Notes under the pieces: generated by a model
Database searches by the model: none
What the model was told of the DNA's origin: nothing
What the model saw: only the letters and a program-made list of their open reading frames with translations
Origin: an uncultured Methanospirillum sp.
Lineage (GTDB): Archaea > Halobacteriota > Methanomicrobia > Methanomicrobiales > Methanospirillaceae
Assembly (NCBI RefSeq): GCF_963668475.1
Contig: NZ_OY764544.1
Location: 558,001-622,000, forward strand
Length of the DNA: 64,000 nucleotides
Direction: 5' to 3'
Made by a program: the position numbers and the translations under genes
In this document: positions 17,177 through 24,898 of the stretch, in pieces
Numbering within the stretch: the stretch's first letter is position 1
How the letters are laid out: each line of letters starts with the position of its first letter

Positions 17177-17407
17177 ATGAGTGAATATACGATAATAATT
17201 CATCCCGCTGAAGAAGGTGGATTTTGGGTTGAAGTTCCCATGCTCCCCGGTTGTTTTTCACAAGGTGAATCAATTGAGGAGGTTATGAGTAATGCCAGTG
17301 AAGCAATAGATCTTCATATTGAATGCTGAAAGGAAGAGAACGAACCTGTACCAATTGAATATGTTCTCATTATCAGTCGTGTACAGGTGAATCCCGTTCA
17401 GGCATAA
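17177..17407 (+). pseudogene. HicB-like antitoxin with in-frame TGA
   Basis: The frame begins MSEYTIIIHPAEEGGFWVEVPMLPGCFSQG, the standard HicB fold, and continues ESIEEVMSNASEAIDLHIEC before a TGA at 17327-17329. The same frame then continues KEENEPVPIEYVL for another 25 codons to TAA at 17405, which is the normal HicB C-terminus. The most economical view is one nonsense mutation in a 77-codon gene. A 50-aa truncated product (17177-17329) may still be made. No HicA partner is seen nearby. Confidence 0.72.
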
Positions 17408-17550
17408 TAACTCAACCAGTTGAATTTTTTTCTTCCCCACACATAGACAGCCTTAAAATACAATTTTCCTCCTGATCCCCCCCGTTTCACTTCCAATTTT
17501 TTTTCGTTTATTTATGTTAAGGCCAAATCTCTTTATACCGGAACAATCCG

Positions 17551-17557
17551 GGTGGAG
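17551..17557 (+). promoter_or_regulatory. strong ribosome binding site before the 17566 gene
   Basis: GGTGGAG lies eight bases before the ATG at 17566, a good match to the archaeal anti-Shine-Dalgarno. A/T-rich TATA-like elements lie at 17508-17517 and 17531-17539. The signal supports 17566 as a real start and as the first gene of the operon ending at 18897. Confidence 0.55.
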
Positions 17558-17565
17558 AAAAAAAG

Positions 17566-17781
17566 ATGGCAGATTTTGTATCGAAAGGTGCAGTAAAGTC
17601 AGCGGAGAGGAAGCTTACCACTCCGATTGATACCATTGCGAATTTCCTGGCTCTTGTTCAGGATGTGATCGACAATAACCCCTGGGGGTGTACTTCATAC
17701 ACTTCAGCCGGAAAAGCTGTTGCCGCTGTTGTCCGTGGGTCTGAGTACTACTCAGGGAAGGTCGTCTATGAAAATTCATAG
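17566..17781 (+). CDS. hypothetical protein, N-terminal part before in-frame amber codon
   Basis: A 71-aa product beginning MADFVSKGAVKSAERK, with a helix TIANFLALVQDVIDNN and a strand-rich segment ending SGKVVYENS before TAG at 17779-17781. The same reading frame continues without interruption to 18069, so the two parts probably descend from one 167-residue protein. Changing one base of the TAG to GAG or AAG would restore it. No family recognised. Confidence 0.6.
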   Translation: MADFVSKGAVKSAERKLTTPIDTIANFLALVQDVIDNNPWGCTSYTSAGKAVAAVVRGSEYYSGKVVYENS

Positions 17782-17805
17782 GCCAAGACAGTTGGTCAGA
17801 TTTCT

Positions 17806-18069
17806 GTGAAAGCTCCAACTTCCGCAGCGTTCAGTACTGATATCAGCACAATCGTGGGAACCGCTGCACTTGGTACTGCTATGGGTGGGACTCCTTCACA
17901 TGACAGTTCAGAGGATTCATTCAGCTGCACTCTCAAGTGCCACGCTTCAAATGGTGAAAACTTCAATGTCACATTCAAGCGTGACAGCCTGACCGTTTCC
18001 AGCTATGAAGCAGATTCGATCCTCACCGGAATCGAGAGCTGGGCTGATACGGTAGCGATTCTGGCTTAA
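17806..18069 (+). CDS. hypothetical protein, C-terminal part after in-frame amber codon
   Basis: Same frame as 17566-17781, open directly after the TAG; the first possible restart is GTG 17806, without a clear ribosome site. Sequence: KAPTSAAFSTDISTIVG, then a Gly/Ser-rich stretch, SFSCTLKCHASNG, and strand-like NFNVTFKRDSLTVSSYE, ending ESWADTVAILA. It looks like the second half of a beta-rich structural protein. Function unknown. Confidence 0.5.
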   Translation: MKAPTSAAFSTDISTIVGTAALGTAMGGTPSHDSSEDSFSCTLKCHASNGENFNVTFKRDSLTVSSYEADSILTGIESWADTVAILA

Positions 18070-18100
18070 ATTTCCTTTTCTTTTCTAACCGAGGCGGAAT

Positions 18101-18655
18101 ATGAATTGGAAATTTATTTTATCCGGTGGCATATTCCTGGTCCTCGCGGCTTTCGTTGGTGCTGATTATGTCAGTACGTCCATTTCAACTGATGGAACGA
18201 TGATGATCGCGAGCTCTGGGAATAACGATAATGGATCGTTCTCTTCCCGTGTAATGGCAGTGGATACCTCTCAATTGTCCAGGTCCATTACCGGAGATGA
18301 GGAATTTCAGACTGATCTGATAGTCAGAGGAAGCGGTCCTATCATAGCGTCTGATTATGCGAATTCCCGGACACATCCAACGGTGTTGGATGAAGTTGCG
18401 TGTACATTTCTGACTGAATCCCGGGTGCAGGCCGCCCATGTATCTGATCTGTATACTACGGGGATGCTGCAGAATGGAAGTTATGAGATCTCGCGGGTTG
18501 CTCTGTCCGGTCTGACCGGGGGAACCGTCGTGAACGGTTCCGGTATGCTTGGGTTCGGATCACAGTCTGAAGGAAACAACACTCAGAAAACCAGAGGGTT
18601 CGTATCTGGAAATATGAGCGTGAGGGACTTTGTGAGGTACGGAGGGAGATTATGA
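18101..18655 (+). CDS. secreted or membrane-anchored hypothetical protein
   Basis: A 184-aa protein with an N-terminal hydrophobic segment (FILSGGIFLVLAAFVGADYV) after two basic-side residues, then a Ser/Thr/Gly-rich, strand-rich exterior domain (SSGNNDNGSFSSRVMAVD; LIVRGSGPIIASDY). The hydrophobic segment may be a signal peptide or an anchor. GAGGCGGA precedes the ATG. Followed by a gene sharing an ATGA overlap. No family recognised; the composition resembles a virion or surface structural protein, which is only an inference. Confidence 0.65.
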   Translation: MNWKFILSGGIFLVLAAFVGADYVSTSISTDGTMMIASSGNNDNGSFSSRVMAVDTSQLSRSITGDEEFQTDLIVRGSGPIIASDYANSRTHPTVLDEVACTFLTESRVQAAHVSDLYTTGMLQNGSYEISRVALSGLTGGTVVNGSGMLGFGSQSEGNNTQKTRGFVSGNMSVRDFVRYGGRL

Positions 18656-18897
18656 TTTGGGAAATATTGACCGGGTTTCTTGGATCTCTGAGCGTGATAA
18701 ACACAATTGCGGCGATTCTTCTTTACCGCCAGTATGTGAAACTCGCGTATGAATCTGTGGAATTTGCGGAGCTTGTGATCACCAGTATTGAGGAAGCAGA
18801 AGACGGATCAGTATCTATCGATCCTCTGTCACTTGCGGCCTCATCAATGGATCACGTCAGCCAGTTATCCGGGCTCCTGAAGTGGATCCGGTTCTGA
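18652..18897 (+). CDS. small membrane protein
   Basis: An 81-aa protein with one N-terminal membrane helix (ILTGFLGSLSVINTIAAILLY) followed by RQYVKLAYESVEFAELVITSIEEAED and an amphipathic C-terminus. The ATG overlaps the stop of the previous gene as ATGA, indicating translational coupling. A hairpin terminator follows 73 bases after the stop. Family not recognised. Confidence 0.6.
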   Translation: MIWEILTGFLGSLSVINTIAAILLYRQYVKLAYESVEFAELVITSIEEAEDGSVSIDPLSLAASSMDHVSQLSGLLKWIRF

Positions 18898-19713
18898 TTC
18901 ATTGCTGTTAAAAACGATTAGTGTGAATATCTATGTGCCGGAGTAATCTGGCCTTTCTGGGGAGATTGGAAAGAAATAGGGCCGAACCTATTTCTTTTAT
19001 GACTGAGGAATTGAGTCTCGGCAATTCCTTGTGAAACTCAGAACGCCATGTATAGATCTCTGATGTTCTGCAAACTGTGGTTGACACTCACACGCCTGAG
19101 AGATAATCCCAAATCACCTCAACATCTCTCTTTTCCCCCTTCTTGTAATCAACATGAGGCTAGAATTTTTACATAGTTTAATTTTGTTGGAGATGAATTA
19201 GACGTACTGGAATCGTATAACTCTTGAATAATTAATGTTCTTTTAAGAAAAGAAACATAATATTCCTATTAATTGTAGCCTTGATTCCCGGGAACACATA
19301 ACGATGGGAAAAAGTCCGAGAGGTATACGAAGAAATTTATCTAAATGAAGATAATATTATAGAGATTAGAAAATTGCACCTAATCGTTATGTGTGCTAAA
19401 AATACATAACGAGGATAAAAATTTTAATCCCCTATAATCAATCATTTTTTAATTCTGCAATCAATTTTAAGATTTTACTTCCTCACTCGTTACAGATTTC
19501 CGGGAATCTAGGTTGTAGAGGATAGCGATTAACCCCTCTTTTCTGGAATTGAGTATATATTTGATTTATAAATTCAATTTCATCTTGAGGGGGTAATTCA
19601 CAATCCTCTGTAGAGTAATAATTGCAATTTTCAATAATGGAATATATATCCTCAATAAATGTTTTGAATATTCTCTTAATTAAGTATTAATGGAAAAGCA
19701 ACAACAATAACCT
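18898..19713. other. 816-base gene-free stretch with terminator hairpins and a repeated 9-12-base word
   Basis: No coding frame is supported. After the two hairpins the DNA becomes very AT-rich. ACACATAACGAT (19294-19305) recurs as its exact reverse complement (19383-19394) and as ACATAACGA (19404-19412). Two near-palindromes around CCCGGGAA and TCCGGGAA occur near 19287 and 19500. These could be operator sites or an element boundary for the AT-rich gene that follows. Confidence 0.5.
18970..19000 (+). terminator. hairpin terminator of the 17566-18897 operon
   Basis: AAAGAAATAGG (18970-18980) pairs fully with CCTATTTCTTT (18987-18997) around a GCCGAA loop, and a T follows. A second hairpin, AGGAATTG/CAATTCCT (19006-19013 with 19022-19029), lies just downstream. 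Together they form a plausible end of transcription. Confidence 0.55.
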
Positions 19714-20808
19714 ATGGATAACCGCGAAAATCCTATTCCAAATGCGATGTGGGATCTCCTTAAAAAGCATCCTTATATTACCATATTTTTTATTTTATTC
19801 TTTACAATTCTTGCAATTGGGGTTTTCCCACCGTCTTCATCTTCTGACACAATGAAAAGTGTTCTATGCACTATTATTACTTGCCAAATTACTGTGATTT
19901 CAATATTTTTTGCATTAGCTATTTTTAGTGCAGAATTTGCATCTGGAACAACATCTCCGTATTTAGTACGACTAATTCTAACAGATCATTCTTTGATTAA
20001 AAAAGGTGTTTTATATTCTCTCTGTGTTCTATTTGAATTAATTATATTAATGAGTATTTCAGATGTTGACAGTTTTATCTCTATATCGCGGTATTCAAAC
20101 CATTTTTACAATACAATTTTTTTAAATGTAATTCAGGTTTATTCGCTTTTTATATATATATGCTTAATAATTTCTGGTTTAATTTTACTATCAATTTTAA
20201 AGGAATATGCCGGTTTTTTCTCTGATGATATGGTTATTGGAAAAATGTTTTCTCATATTAAAAAATTGAGATTTGAAAAAAATAAAATTGACTTTGAGAT
20301 CAATCATTATATGATTTTTGATACTCTTCAGAATTATTTGAAATCTTCAAAATCTGTAAGATTTAATGAAACTTTTGATAAAATATGGAATCATGGATTT
20401 AATTCTAAATTTAATCGGGATGAATCATATGATATCCTTTTTTTTGAGCAAATTGACTACCTCTTAACTGTTGCACAAAAAGAGAATAATTATTCGATAA
20501 TTAAATCAATCTTTAATAAACTGGGGGAAACATCACAAATAATTATAAAAAAAGATGCCATTTTTTTGATTTTTAGTATTTATAAAAAGAATTATTTAAA
20601 ATTGATAGAATCAAATAATTTATCGATATGTTATGATATTACAAAATCTATGCAAAATTTTGTAACAAATTTAAATAATCGTTCTGATCTGGATAATGAT
20701 GATTTTGCAGAAGAATTTATGAAATTATTTGATAGTAGTATTGATTATTATGCGAAAACATCCAAAATAGTATCGGAAATTAATAGTTCATTTAAACGGG
20801 TAAGTTAA
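19714..20808 (+). CDS. AT-rich multispan membrane protein, function unknown
   Basis: A 364-aa protein with four hydrophobic segments in the first 170 residues (ITIFFILFFTILAIGVF; IITCQITVISIFFALAIF; GVLYSLCVLFELIILMSI; IYICLIISGLILLSIL), followed by a long charged, mainly helical cytoplasmic part rich in Lys, Asn and Ile. The overall build is like DUF2254-type membrane proteins but no motif proves that. Codon use is far more AT-rich than in flanking genes, indicating recent acquisition. Confidence 0.7.
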   Translation: MDNRENPIPNAMWDLLKKHPYITIFFILFFTILAIGVFPPSSSSDTMKSVLCTIITCQITVISIFFALAIFSAEFASGTTSPYLVRLILTDHSLIKKGVLYSLCVLFELIILMSISDVDSFISISRYSNHFYNTIFLNVIQVYSLFIYICLIISGLILLSILKEYAGFFSDDMVIGKMFSHIKKLRFEKNKIDFEINHYMIFDTLQNYLKSSKSVRFNETFDKIWNHGFNSKFNRDESYDILFFEQIDYLLTVAQKENNYSIIKSIFNKLGETSQIIIKKDAIFLIFSIYKKNYLKLIESNNLSICYDITKSMQNFVTNLNNRSDLDNDDFAEEFMKLFDSSIDYYAKTSKIVSEINSSFKRVS

Positions 20809-20938
20809 TTAAAGTATTACATTCATGTGACCACCTTACGTCCTTGGTTCTCTGAGTTGAGAACCATCCCTAGACGCTAAATCCGCTAAGTTGATACCTC
20901 GAAAAAACATAGAGAAGTAGTCTCAATTTACTCTCTCC

Positions 20939-21499
20939 TCACCACTCCAACTTCGTCTGCCCGTATACTCTCCTCTTCTCCATTACCCCCACCGAACCAG
21001 CCGGTATAGAATCAAGATACGTCTGCTCCTTAATCGCCCGGACTTTTTTCAGTTCCCACGTCCGGACCTGAAAAAAATTATCAGCTTTCCCTTCCAGAAC
21101 TAACAGGTTCCTATCCATAATGGCAGTAACAACCACAACAGGCCCTCCCCTCCGTGCCCGGGCCTTACAGACCTCATTGAATTGAATCATCTCCTCCTCT
21201 TTGTCAGGTTTGAACCAGGAAAGATGATACTCAATAAAAAGAATCGCTGAAGTGTCAGTTGAAATAAATTCTAGTAATTCTGAAAGACTACCTATTTTCA
21301 GGTGATCGAGTCTATCCTGCTCTTCTTCTTTAAACTGGAGCAATGGAACATAATCATGATTATTGATATACATGATTCGACCGGTTGGGTATCGTCTGGG
21401 AATGTCAGCCAGGCATGTAAGAAAATCCTTGTGTGCCGCCTGATAGATGGAAAAAGCCTCGGGAGGAATATTTTTGAGCGGATTGGTATGATCCCTCAT
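20939..21499 (-). CDS. RecA-like-fold protein without P-loop, paralogue 2
   Basis: A 186-aa protein. The middle contains GRIMYINNHDYVPLL, a helix SLSELLEFIS and a Walker-B-like strand SAILFIEYHLSWF, then EVCKARARRGGPVVVVTAIMDRNLLVL. This order matches the neighbouring gene at 21713-22216 (SLYICGNYPVYL; LTAYQILTIL; SLILFEHDRTWY; EVCKRKANTPQLIILFSDRLDQWL). No GxxxxGK motif is seen. Function unknown; probably co-transcribed with the upstream paralogue. Confidence 0.6.
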   Translation of the reverse strand: MRDHTNPLKNIPPEAFSIYQAAHKDFLTCLADIPRRYPTGRIMYINNHDYVPLLQFKEEEQDRLDHLKIGSLSELLEFISTDTSAILFIEYHLSWFKPDKEEEMIQFNEVCKARARRGGPVVVVTAIMDRNLLVLEGKADNFFQVRTWELKKVRAIKEQTYLDSIPAGSVGVMEKRRVYGQTKLEW

Positions 21500-21712
21500 C
21501 GTTACATGGTATCATCAGCAGTATATGAACATGATTCAAACACCGCGAAAGTGTTCACAGATTATATCTCGCAGATCTGATACACAAATTCCACTTCTCT
21601 CCATGCCTGACCGATAACTGCCGGTAGTAACTGGTATCGATCTCATTGGATCTAATGATGGATCCACGAGCGACCCCTTCAACCCTGACCGGGGATGAGG
21701 AATCTATTCTGA

Positions 21713-22216
21713 TCACCAGAGTCCTTCGAGAGTATTCTGAAGAGCTACTCCTTGTGATTGTTTCTTCTTCGGTTTTGCTAGGGTATCCAAATAATAAACA
21801 ACCCGGCTACTATATGGATCAATTTGAGAGAGCCATTGATCTAATCGATCTGAAAACAGAATGATCAACTGTGGTGTGTTTGCCTTTCTTTTACAGACCT
21901 CTCCAATAATCGATATGAACTGTGGAGCATCCTGATACCATGTCCGATCATGCTCAAAGAGAATCAGGGATTCGTTGGCCTCCTCAAGAATGGTGAGGAT
22001 CTGATATGCGGTGAGAGCACGCCTGACCCTGATCTTGTTATGATCTACAATGATTTTTGTGAGATAAACCGGGTAATTCCCGCATATGTAGAGGGACCGA
22101 GTAAGATACGAACTGAGTACGGTACTGAGCGCTTCCAATAAGATCCCGGATGGTGCAACAATTATCGAGAAGGAGCCTGATGATCCCGATATGACCGGGT
22201 GTAAAACTGGAGGCAT
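21713..22216 (-). CDS. RecA-like-fold protein without P-loop, paralogue 1
   Basis: From ATG 22216 the product is 167 aa (the frame is open to 22237). At the place of the P-loop it has IVAPSGILLEALSTVLSSYL, with no GK[ST]. It continues with the YICGNYPVYL strand, IRVRRALTAYQILTIL and a Walker-B-like SLILFEHD. The RRALTAYQ word resembles the RAFTAYQ segment of archaeal RecA-like proteins that lost nucleotide binding; that link is from memory of the family pattern. A tandem paralogue follows on the same strand. Confidence 0.58.
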   Translation of the reverse strand: MPPVLHPVISGSSGSFSIIVAPSGILLEALSTVLSSYLTRSLYICGNYPVYLTKIIVDHNKIRVRRALTAYQILTILEEANESLILFEHDRTWYQDAPQFISIIGEVCKRKANTPQLIILFSDRLDQWLSQIDPYSSRVVYYLDTLAKPKKKQSQGVALQNTLEGLW

Positions 22217-22511
22217 GGCATACCAGGATCTTGGCAACCTGTATCTAAAGGTTTAGTAAACAGGGCGAAAGTGATCGGGGGTATAAAATATATGGCCGAA
22301 ATTGGGAGGTTTTGAATAATAGATATAAAAGTGAGGGCGTTACACTTTCGCGGAGAACATCACCTTCCAACATAACGGTATGATGTAGACATGAAGCTCC
22401 TTTAGCGAAAAACGATTAAGTATTCGGTATAAAACAACAACAAATAGTATATTTGAAGGTTCCAAGAATGACCTCCATTGAAGCGATATTAATGAAGTTG
22501 CGAGAAGTATA

Positions 22512-23099
22512 CTAAACGACACAATTAATTTTGCATAATGATCTTAATGAGTCATTAGGCATACTCCATTTTTCAAATACCCCAGTAATGGATCCTGACA
22601 GTGATTGTAGGGATGGAAAATAGCGATTATGTGTTTCAGAATACCGAGTTTCCTTCCAAACTAATTCTACGGGATTCAACTCCGGACTGTATGGTGGTAA
22701 AAAGAAGAGTTCTATTTTCCGTTTATTTTCTTCAAGCCAGGGTTTCAGTAATATCGCATGATGGTATCTTGCGTTATCGATAATGAGTAAAATTTTCTTT
22801 TTCTTGGCCCGAAATTGAATTACTTGCTTTAAGTGTTCAAGAAAAGTTTGGGCATTAAAAACCGGATTGATGCTATACACAAATCTTCCATCGTTATTAT
22901 TGACAGTTCCGAAAACGCTTATTTTATGTCGGGTCGGTTCTTGTTTTACAGTGGGATTTTTGATCTCTTTAGGAATCCACATCCTGCATCTCGTTCCATT
23001 TTGCTGGAAGTGACATTCATCTGTGCTCCATACTTCATATTTCCCGCTTTGAATCTTCTGACGTAGTTTTTTTAAAACATTCTTGTTTCTTTTTATCAA
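22512..23099 (-). CDS. IS630 transposase, DDE catalytic part (OrfB)
   Basis: The catalytic half of the transposase: WSTDECHF carries the first Asp, LLIIDNARYHHA the second, and PYSPELNPVELVWKETR the final Glu of the DDE triad. Its frame is shifted by +1 (or -2) relative to orfA. The shift falls on a run of seven A residues (plus strand 23067-23073), after which the OrfB frame reads KKLRQKIQSGKYEVW, the natural continuation of OrfA. It probably has no start of its own. Confidence 0.88.
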   Translation of the reverse strand: MIKRNKNVLKKLRQKIQSGKYEVWSTDECHFQQNGTRCRMWIPKEIKNPTVKQEPTRHKISVFGTVNNNDGRFVYSINPVFNAQTFLEHLKQVIQFRAKKKKILLIIDNARYHHAILLKPWLEENKRKIELFFLPPYSPELNPVELVWKETRYSETHNRYFPSLQSLSGSITGVFEKWSMPNDSLRSLCKINCVV

Positions 23100-23559
23100 C
23101 TTTAGAACTGATAGGTCGTGGTTTTCTCTGTCTAAATTCCATTTTATGAAAGAGTCTTTGACATTGTCTTACGCTTAAAGTGATACCATATTGGAGTAAT
23201 ATGTGATGACTTAGAAGTTTTCCATCCCAGAGATTTTGATCATACCCTAAATTTTTAGGATCCTGAACAATATCTTTACGAATATCATTCAATTGAGGTT
23301 CAGAGAGAGAAGGGGGACGTCCAGTATGGATTTCATCCCTTAATGAATTGAATCCCCCTTTATTGAAGCGATTTACCCAGTTTTCTATCGTAGTGACAGT
23401 ATGGCCTAACATTTTGGCTGATTCAGAGCAAGAGTATCCCAAAGCAACGAGCAATACTCCGTGCAAACGGTGATCATATCTTGACTCGTCATTTCTATGA
23501 ATTTCATTTTGAAGCAAATTTACCATTGATTGGGCATTAATTACGGTTAACCTACGCAT
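23035..23559 (-). CDS. IS630 transposase, DNA-binding part (OrfA)
   Basis: The N-terminal half: a helix-turn-helix (GYSCSESAKMLGHTVTTIENWVNRFNKGG), the linker GRPPSLSEPQ, and a second winged-helix-like region (LSHHILLQYGITLSVRQCQRLFHKMEF). The zero frame ends after CFKKTTSEDSKREI. The overlap of 65 bases with orfB contains TTTTAAAAAAAC, a likely slippage site. IS630 members with split frames are known to use frameshifting. Confidence 0.88.
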   Translation of the reverse strand: MRRLTVINAQSMVNLLQNEIHRNDESRYDHRLHGVLLVALGYSCSESAKMLGHTVTTIENWVNRFNKGGFNSLRDEIHTGRPPSLSEPQLNDIRKDIVQDPKNLGYDQNLWDGKLLSHHILLQYGITLSVRQCQRLFHKMEFRQRKPRPISSKVDKKKQECFKKTTSEDSKREI

Positions 23560-23696
23560 AGAGTATTATTCATCAGGCATTATTAATAAAGTATTCCGTC
23601 GCTTAGTATAACTATTATTCTTTTATAACCAAATCCAGAAAAAGACTGTTCCTGTCCTAAGAAACAGGGTTTCTCATAACTACCGGGTATCATTAT

Positions 23697-23737
23697 TTTT
23701 CAAAGATCTTTGAAAACCAACTTTCAGAATATATATC
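23697..23737 (+). promoter_or_regulatory. palindromic operator plus TATA box before the first OsmC gene
   Basis: TTTTCAAAGATCTTTGAAAA (23697-23716) is a perfect palindrome, followed by CCAAC and then GAATATATATC (23727-23737). A near-identical arrangement, TTTTCAAACAATGTTGAAAA-CCAAC-TATATA, occurs at 25382-25420 next to the arsR gene. The shared palindrome directly upstream of a TATA box suggests one regulator controlling both promoters. Confidence 0.65.
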
Positions 23738-23822
23738 ATCTGCATCGACAATTAGAGCATATCCTGTGGCAAATTCATCTGGATCCAATGAGTGTGCCAG
23801 AGGATGGAATGGAGAATTCACT

Positions 23823-24308
23823 ATGAGTAGTGTAAAAAAATCAGAACCTCACACCTGTGCTCCACCCGGGGGACTACCGCCGATGGAGATACATGCAACC
23901 TGGGATAAGGAAGCAGGAACACTTGTCGCAACATCACGTGCTAACTGCAAAATAACCATGGCTGCAACCGATGCTCTCATGGGTTCAGGAAAAATTCCGG
24001 GACCTATGGAGACATTCGTTTCTACACTTGCAGGTTGCCTGACTCATGAGATCATCGACGTCATGATCAACACCGACAAAATTGATGTAAAGGACATTAA
24101 TGTATCAGTACATGGAGTTCGCAGACCAACACCTCCTACCCTGTTTGATACGCTTCATGTAACACTGACATTAACCGGAAAAATCGACAATGATTATGCT
24201 GAAAAGGTCATCCGTGACATAATGGGTCGAAAATGTCCAGTCGCAGCGACGTTTGGGAGAGCATCATACCTTACCTGGGAGCATATCATTCTCCCTTCAA
24301 GGATATGA
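23823..24308 (+). CDS. OsmC family protein
   Basis: A 161-aa OsmC/Ohr-type protein. The two conserved redox Cys are in LAGCLTHEIIDVM and GRKCPVAATFG, with MEIHATWDKEAGTLVAT as the N-terminal sheet. Such proteins reduce peroxides or act on sulfur compounds. An extra Cys-containing N-terminus (PHTCAPPGG) precedes the domain. ATG 23823, with GGAG upstream, is preferred over the GTG at 23766. The operator at 23697 governs its promoter. Confidence 0.85.
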   Translation: MSSVKKSEPHTCAPPGGLPPMEIHATWDKEAGTLVATSRANCKITMAATDALMGSGKIPGPMETFVSTLAGCLTHEIIDVMINTDKIDVKDINVSVHGVRRPTPPTLFDTLHVTLTLTGKIDNDYAEKVIRDIMGRKCPVAATFGRASYLTWEHIILPSRI

Positions 24309-24465
24309 TTAACCCACACCCTCTCCCCTCATTATCGCTAAGAGAGAACAGAGATAATCGAACCCACTTCAGACAACCCTGTGGATTAGTATCCTCCATG
24401 AGGACGAAGGATTAATCAGATACTCCATAATGTCTGATAATTAAACCATTTACAAACGAGAGATC

Positions 24466-24897
24466 ATGACAGGAAGTACTTGGACATTTGTCAAGGCATC
24501 ATGGAAAGGGGGGTCAGAATTTGTTGTTGAGAACCGCAATGGAAACCGTCTTACTCTTGTTGCCAAAATCCCGGAGGGAGAAACTCCTCGTCATTTCACA
24601 ATGGTTGACGCCTTTATTTCCTCTCTTGCCTGCTGCACCGGAACCAACGTTCTTTTTCTGTTAGATGCCCAGGGGATAATGCCCCGTTCATTTACCGTGA
24701 AAGCAGAATGTGTCTTTCGACATGATGAACCCCGGGCATTTGAAACAATTCATCTCATCTTCCTAGTTAGTGCAGACACAGATTATGAGGTGCTGCACAA
24801 TGCAATCCTCCGGTCGGTGACTGCAATCTGCCCAATAGCAGTGACTCTTGGAAGATCTGTTGAGATCACCTGGGAACTTCAGATGACAAAAAAGTAA
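24466..24897 (+). CDS. OsmC family protein, second copy
   Basis: A 143-aa OsmC-like protein with the conserved Cys regions SSLACCTGTNVLFLL and TAICPIAVTLGRSVEITWEL. The ending closely parallels the first OsmC gene (FGRASYLTWEHI), so the two are paralogues. It starts 157 bases after the first copy, with a different dyad (ATCAGA-12-TCTGAT near 24416) in between, and ends convergent to arsR with a one-base gap. Confidence 0.82.
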   Translation: MTGSTWTFVKASWKGGSEFVVENRNGNRLTLVAKIPEGETPRHFTMVDAFISSLACCTGTNVLFLLDAQGIMPRSFTVKAECVFRHDEPRAFETIHLIFLVSADTDYEVLHNAILRSVTAICPIAVTLGRSVEITWELQMTKK

Positions 24898-24898
24898 T

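Larger units (their letters stand above)
22510..23608 (-). mobile_element. IS630-family insertion sequence (1099 bp)
   Basis: Two overlapping transposase frames are bounded by imperfect terminal inverted repeats: TACTAAACGAC at 22510-22520 and, on the other strand, TACTAAGCGAC at 23608-23598. Both ends are flanked by TA (22508-22509 and 23609-23610), the IS630/Tc1 target duplication. The stop codon of orfB lies inside the left repeat. The ends look intact, so the element may be mobile if the frameshift between the two frames is bypassed. Confidence 0.9.

Noticed and set aside
17327..17781. Selenocysteine (TGA) or pyrrolysine (TAG) recoding
   Set aside because: Two different stops occur in nearby accessory genes, this methanogen group is not known for either system, and no supporting genes are in the window.
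14708..23000. Integrated element bounded by a tRNA 3'-end duplication
   Set aside because: I could not find a copy of the GGTTCAAGTCCCTCC segment downstream, and no integrase gene is present, so the boundary is not proven.
22340..23693. A minus-strand hydrophobic gene (LLATSLISLQW... and MIPGSYEK...) disrupted by the IS630 element
   Set aside because: When the element and one TA copy are removed, the two halves are not in the same frame, and the left half is preceded by an in-frame stop. The frames joined only if both TA copies were kept.
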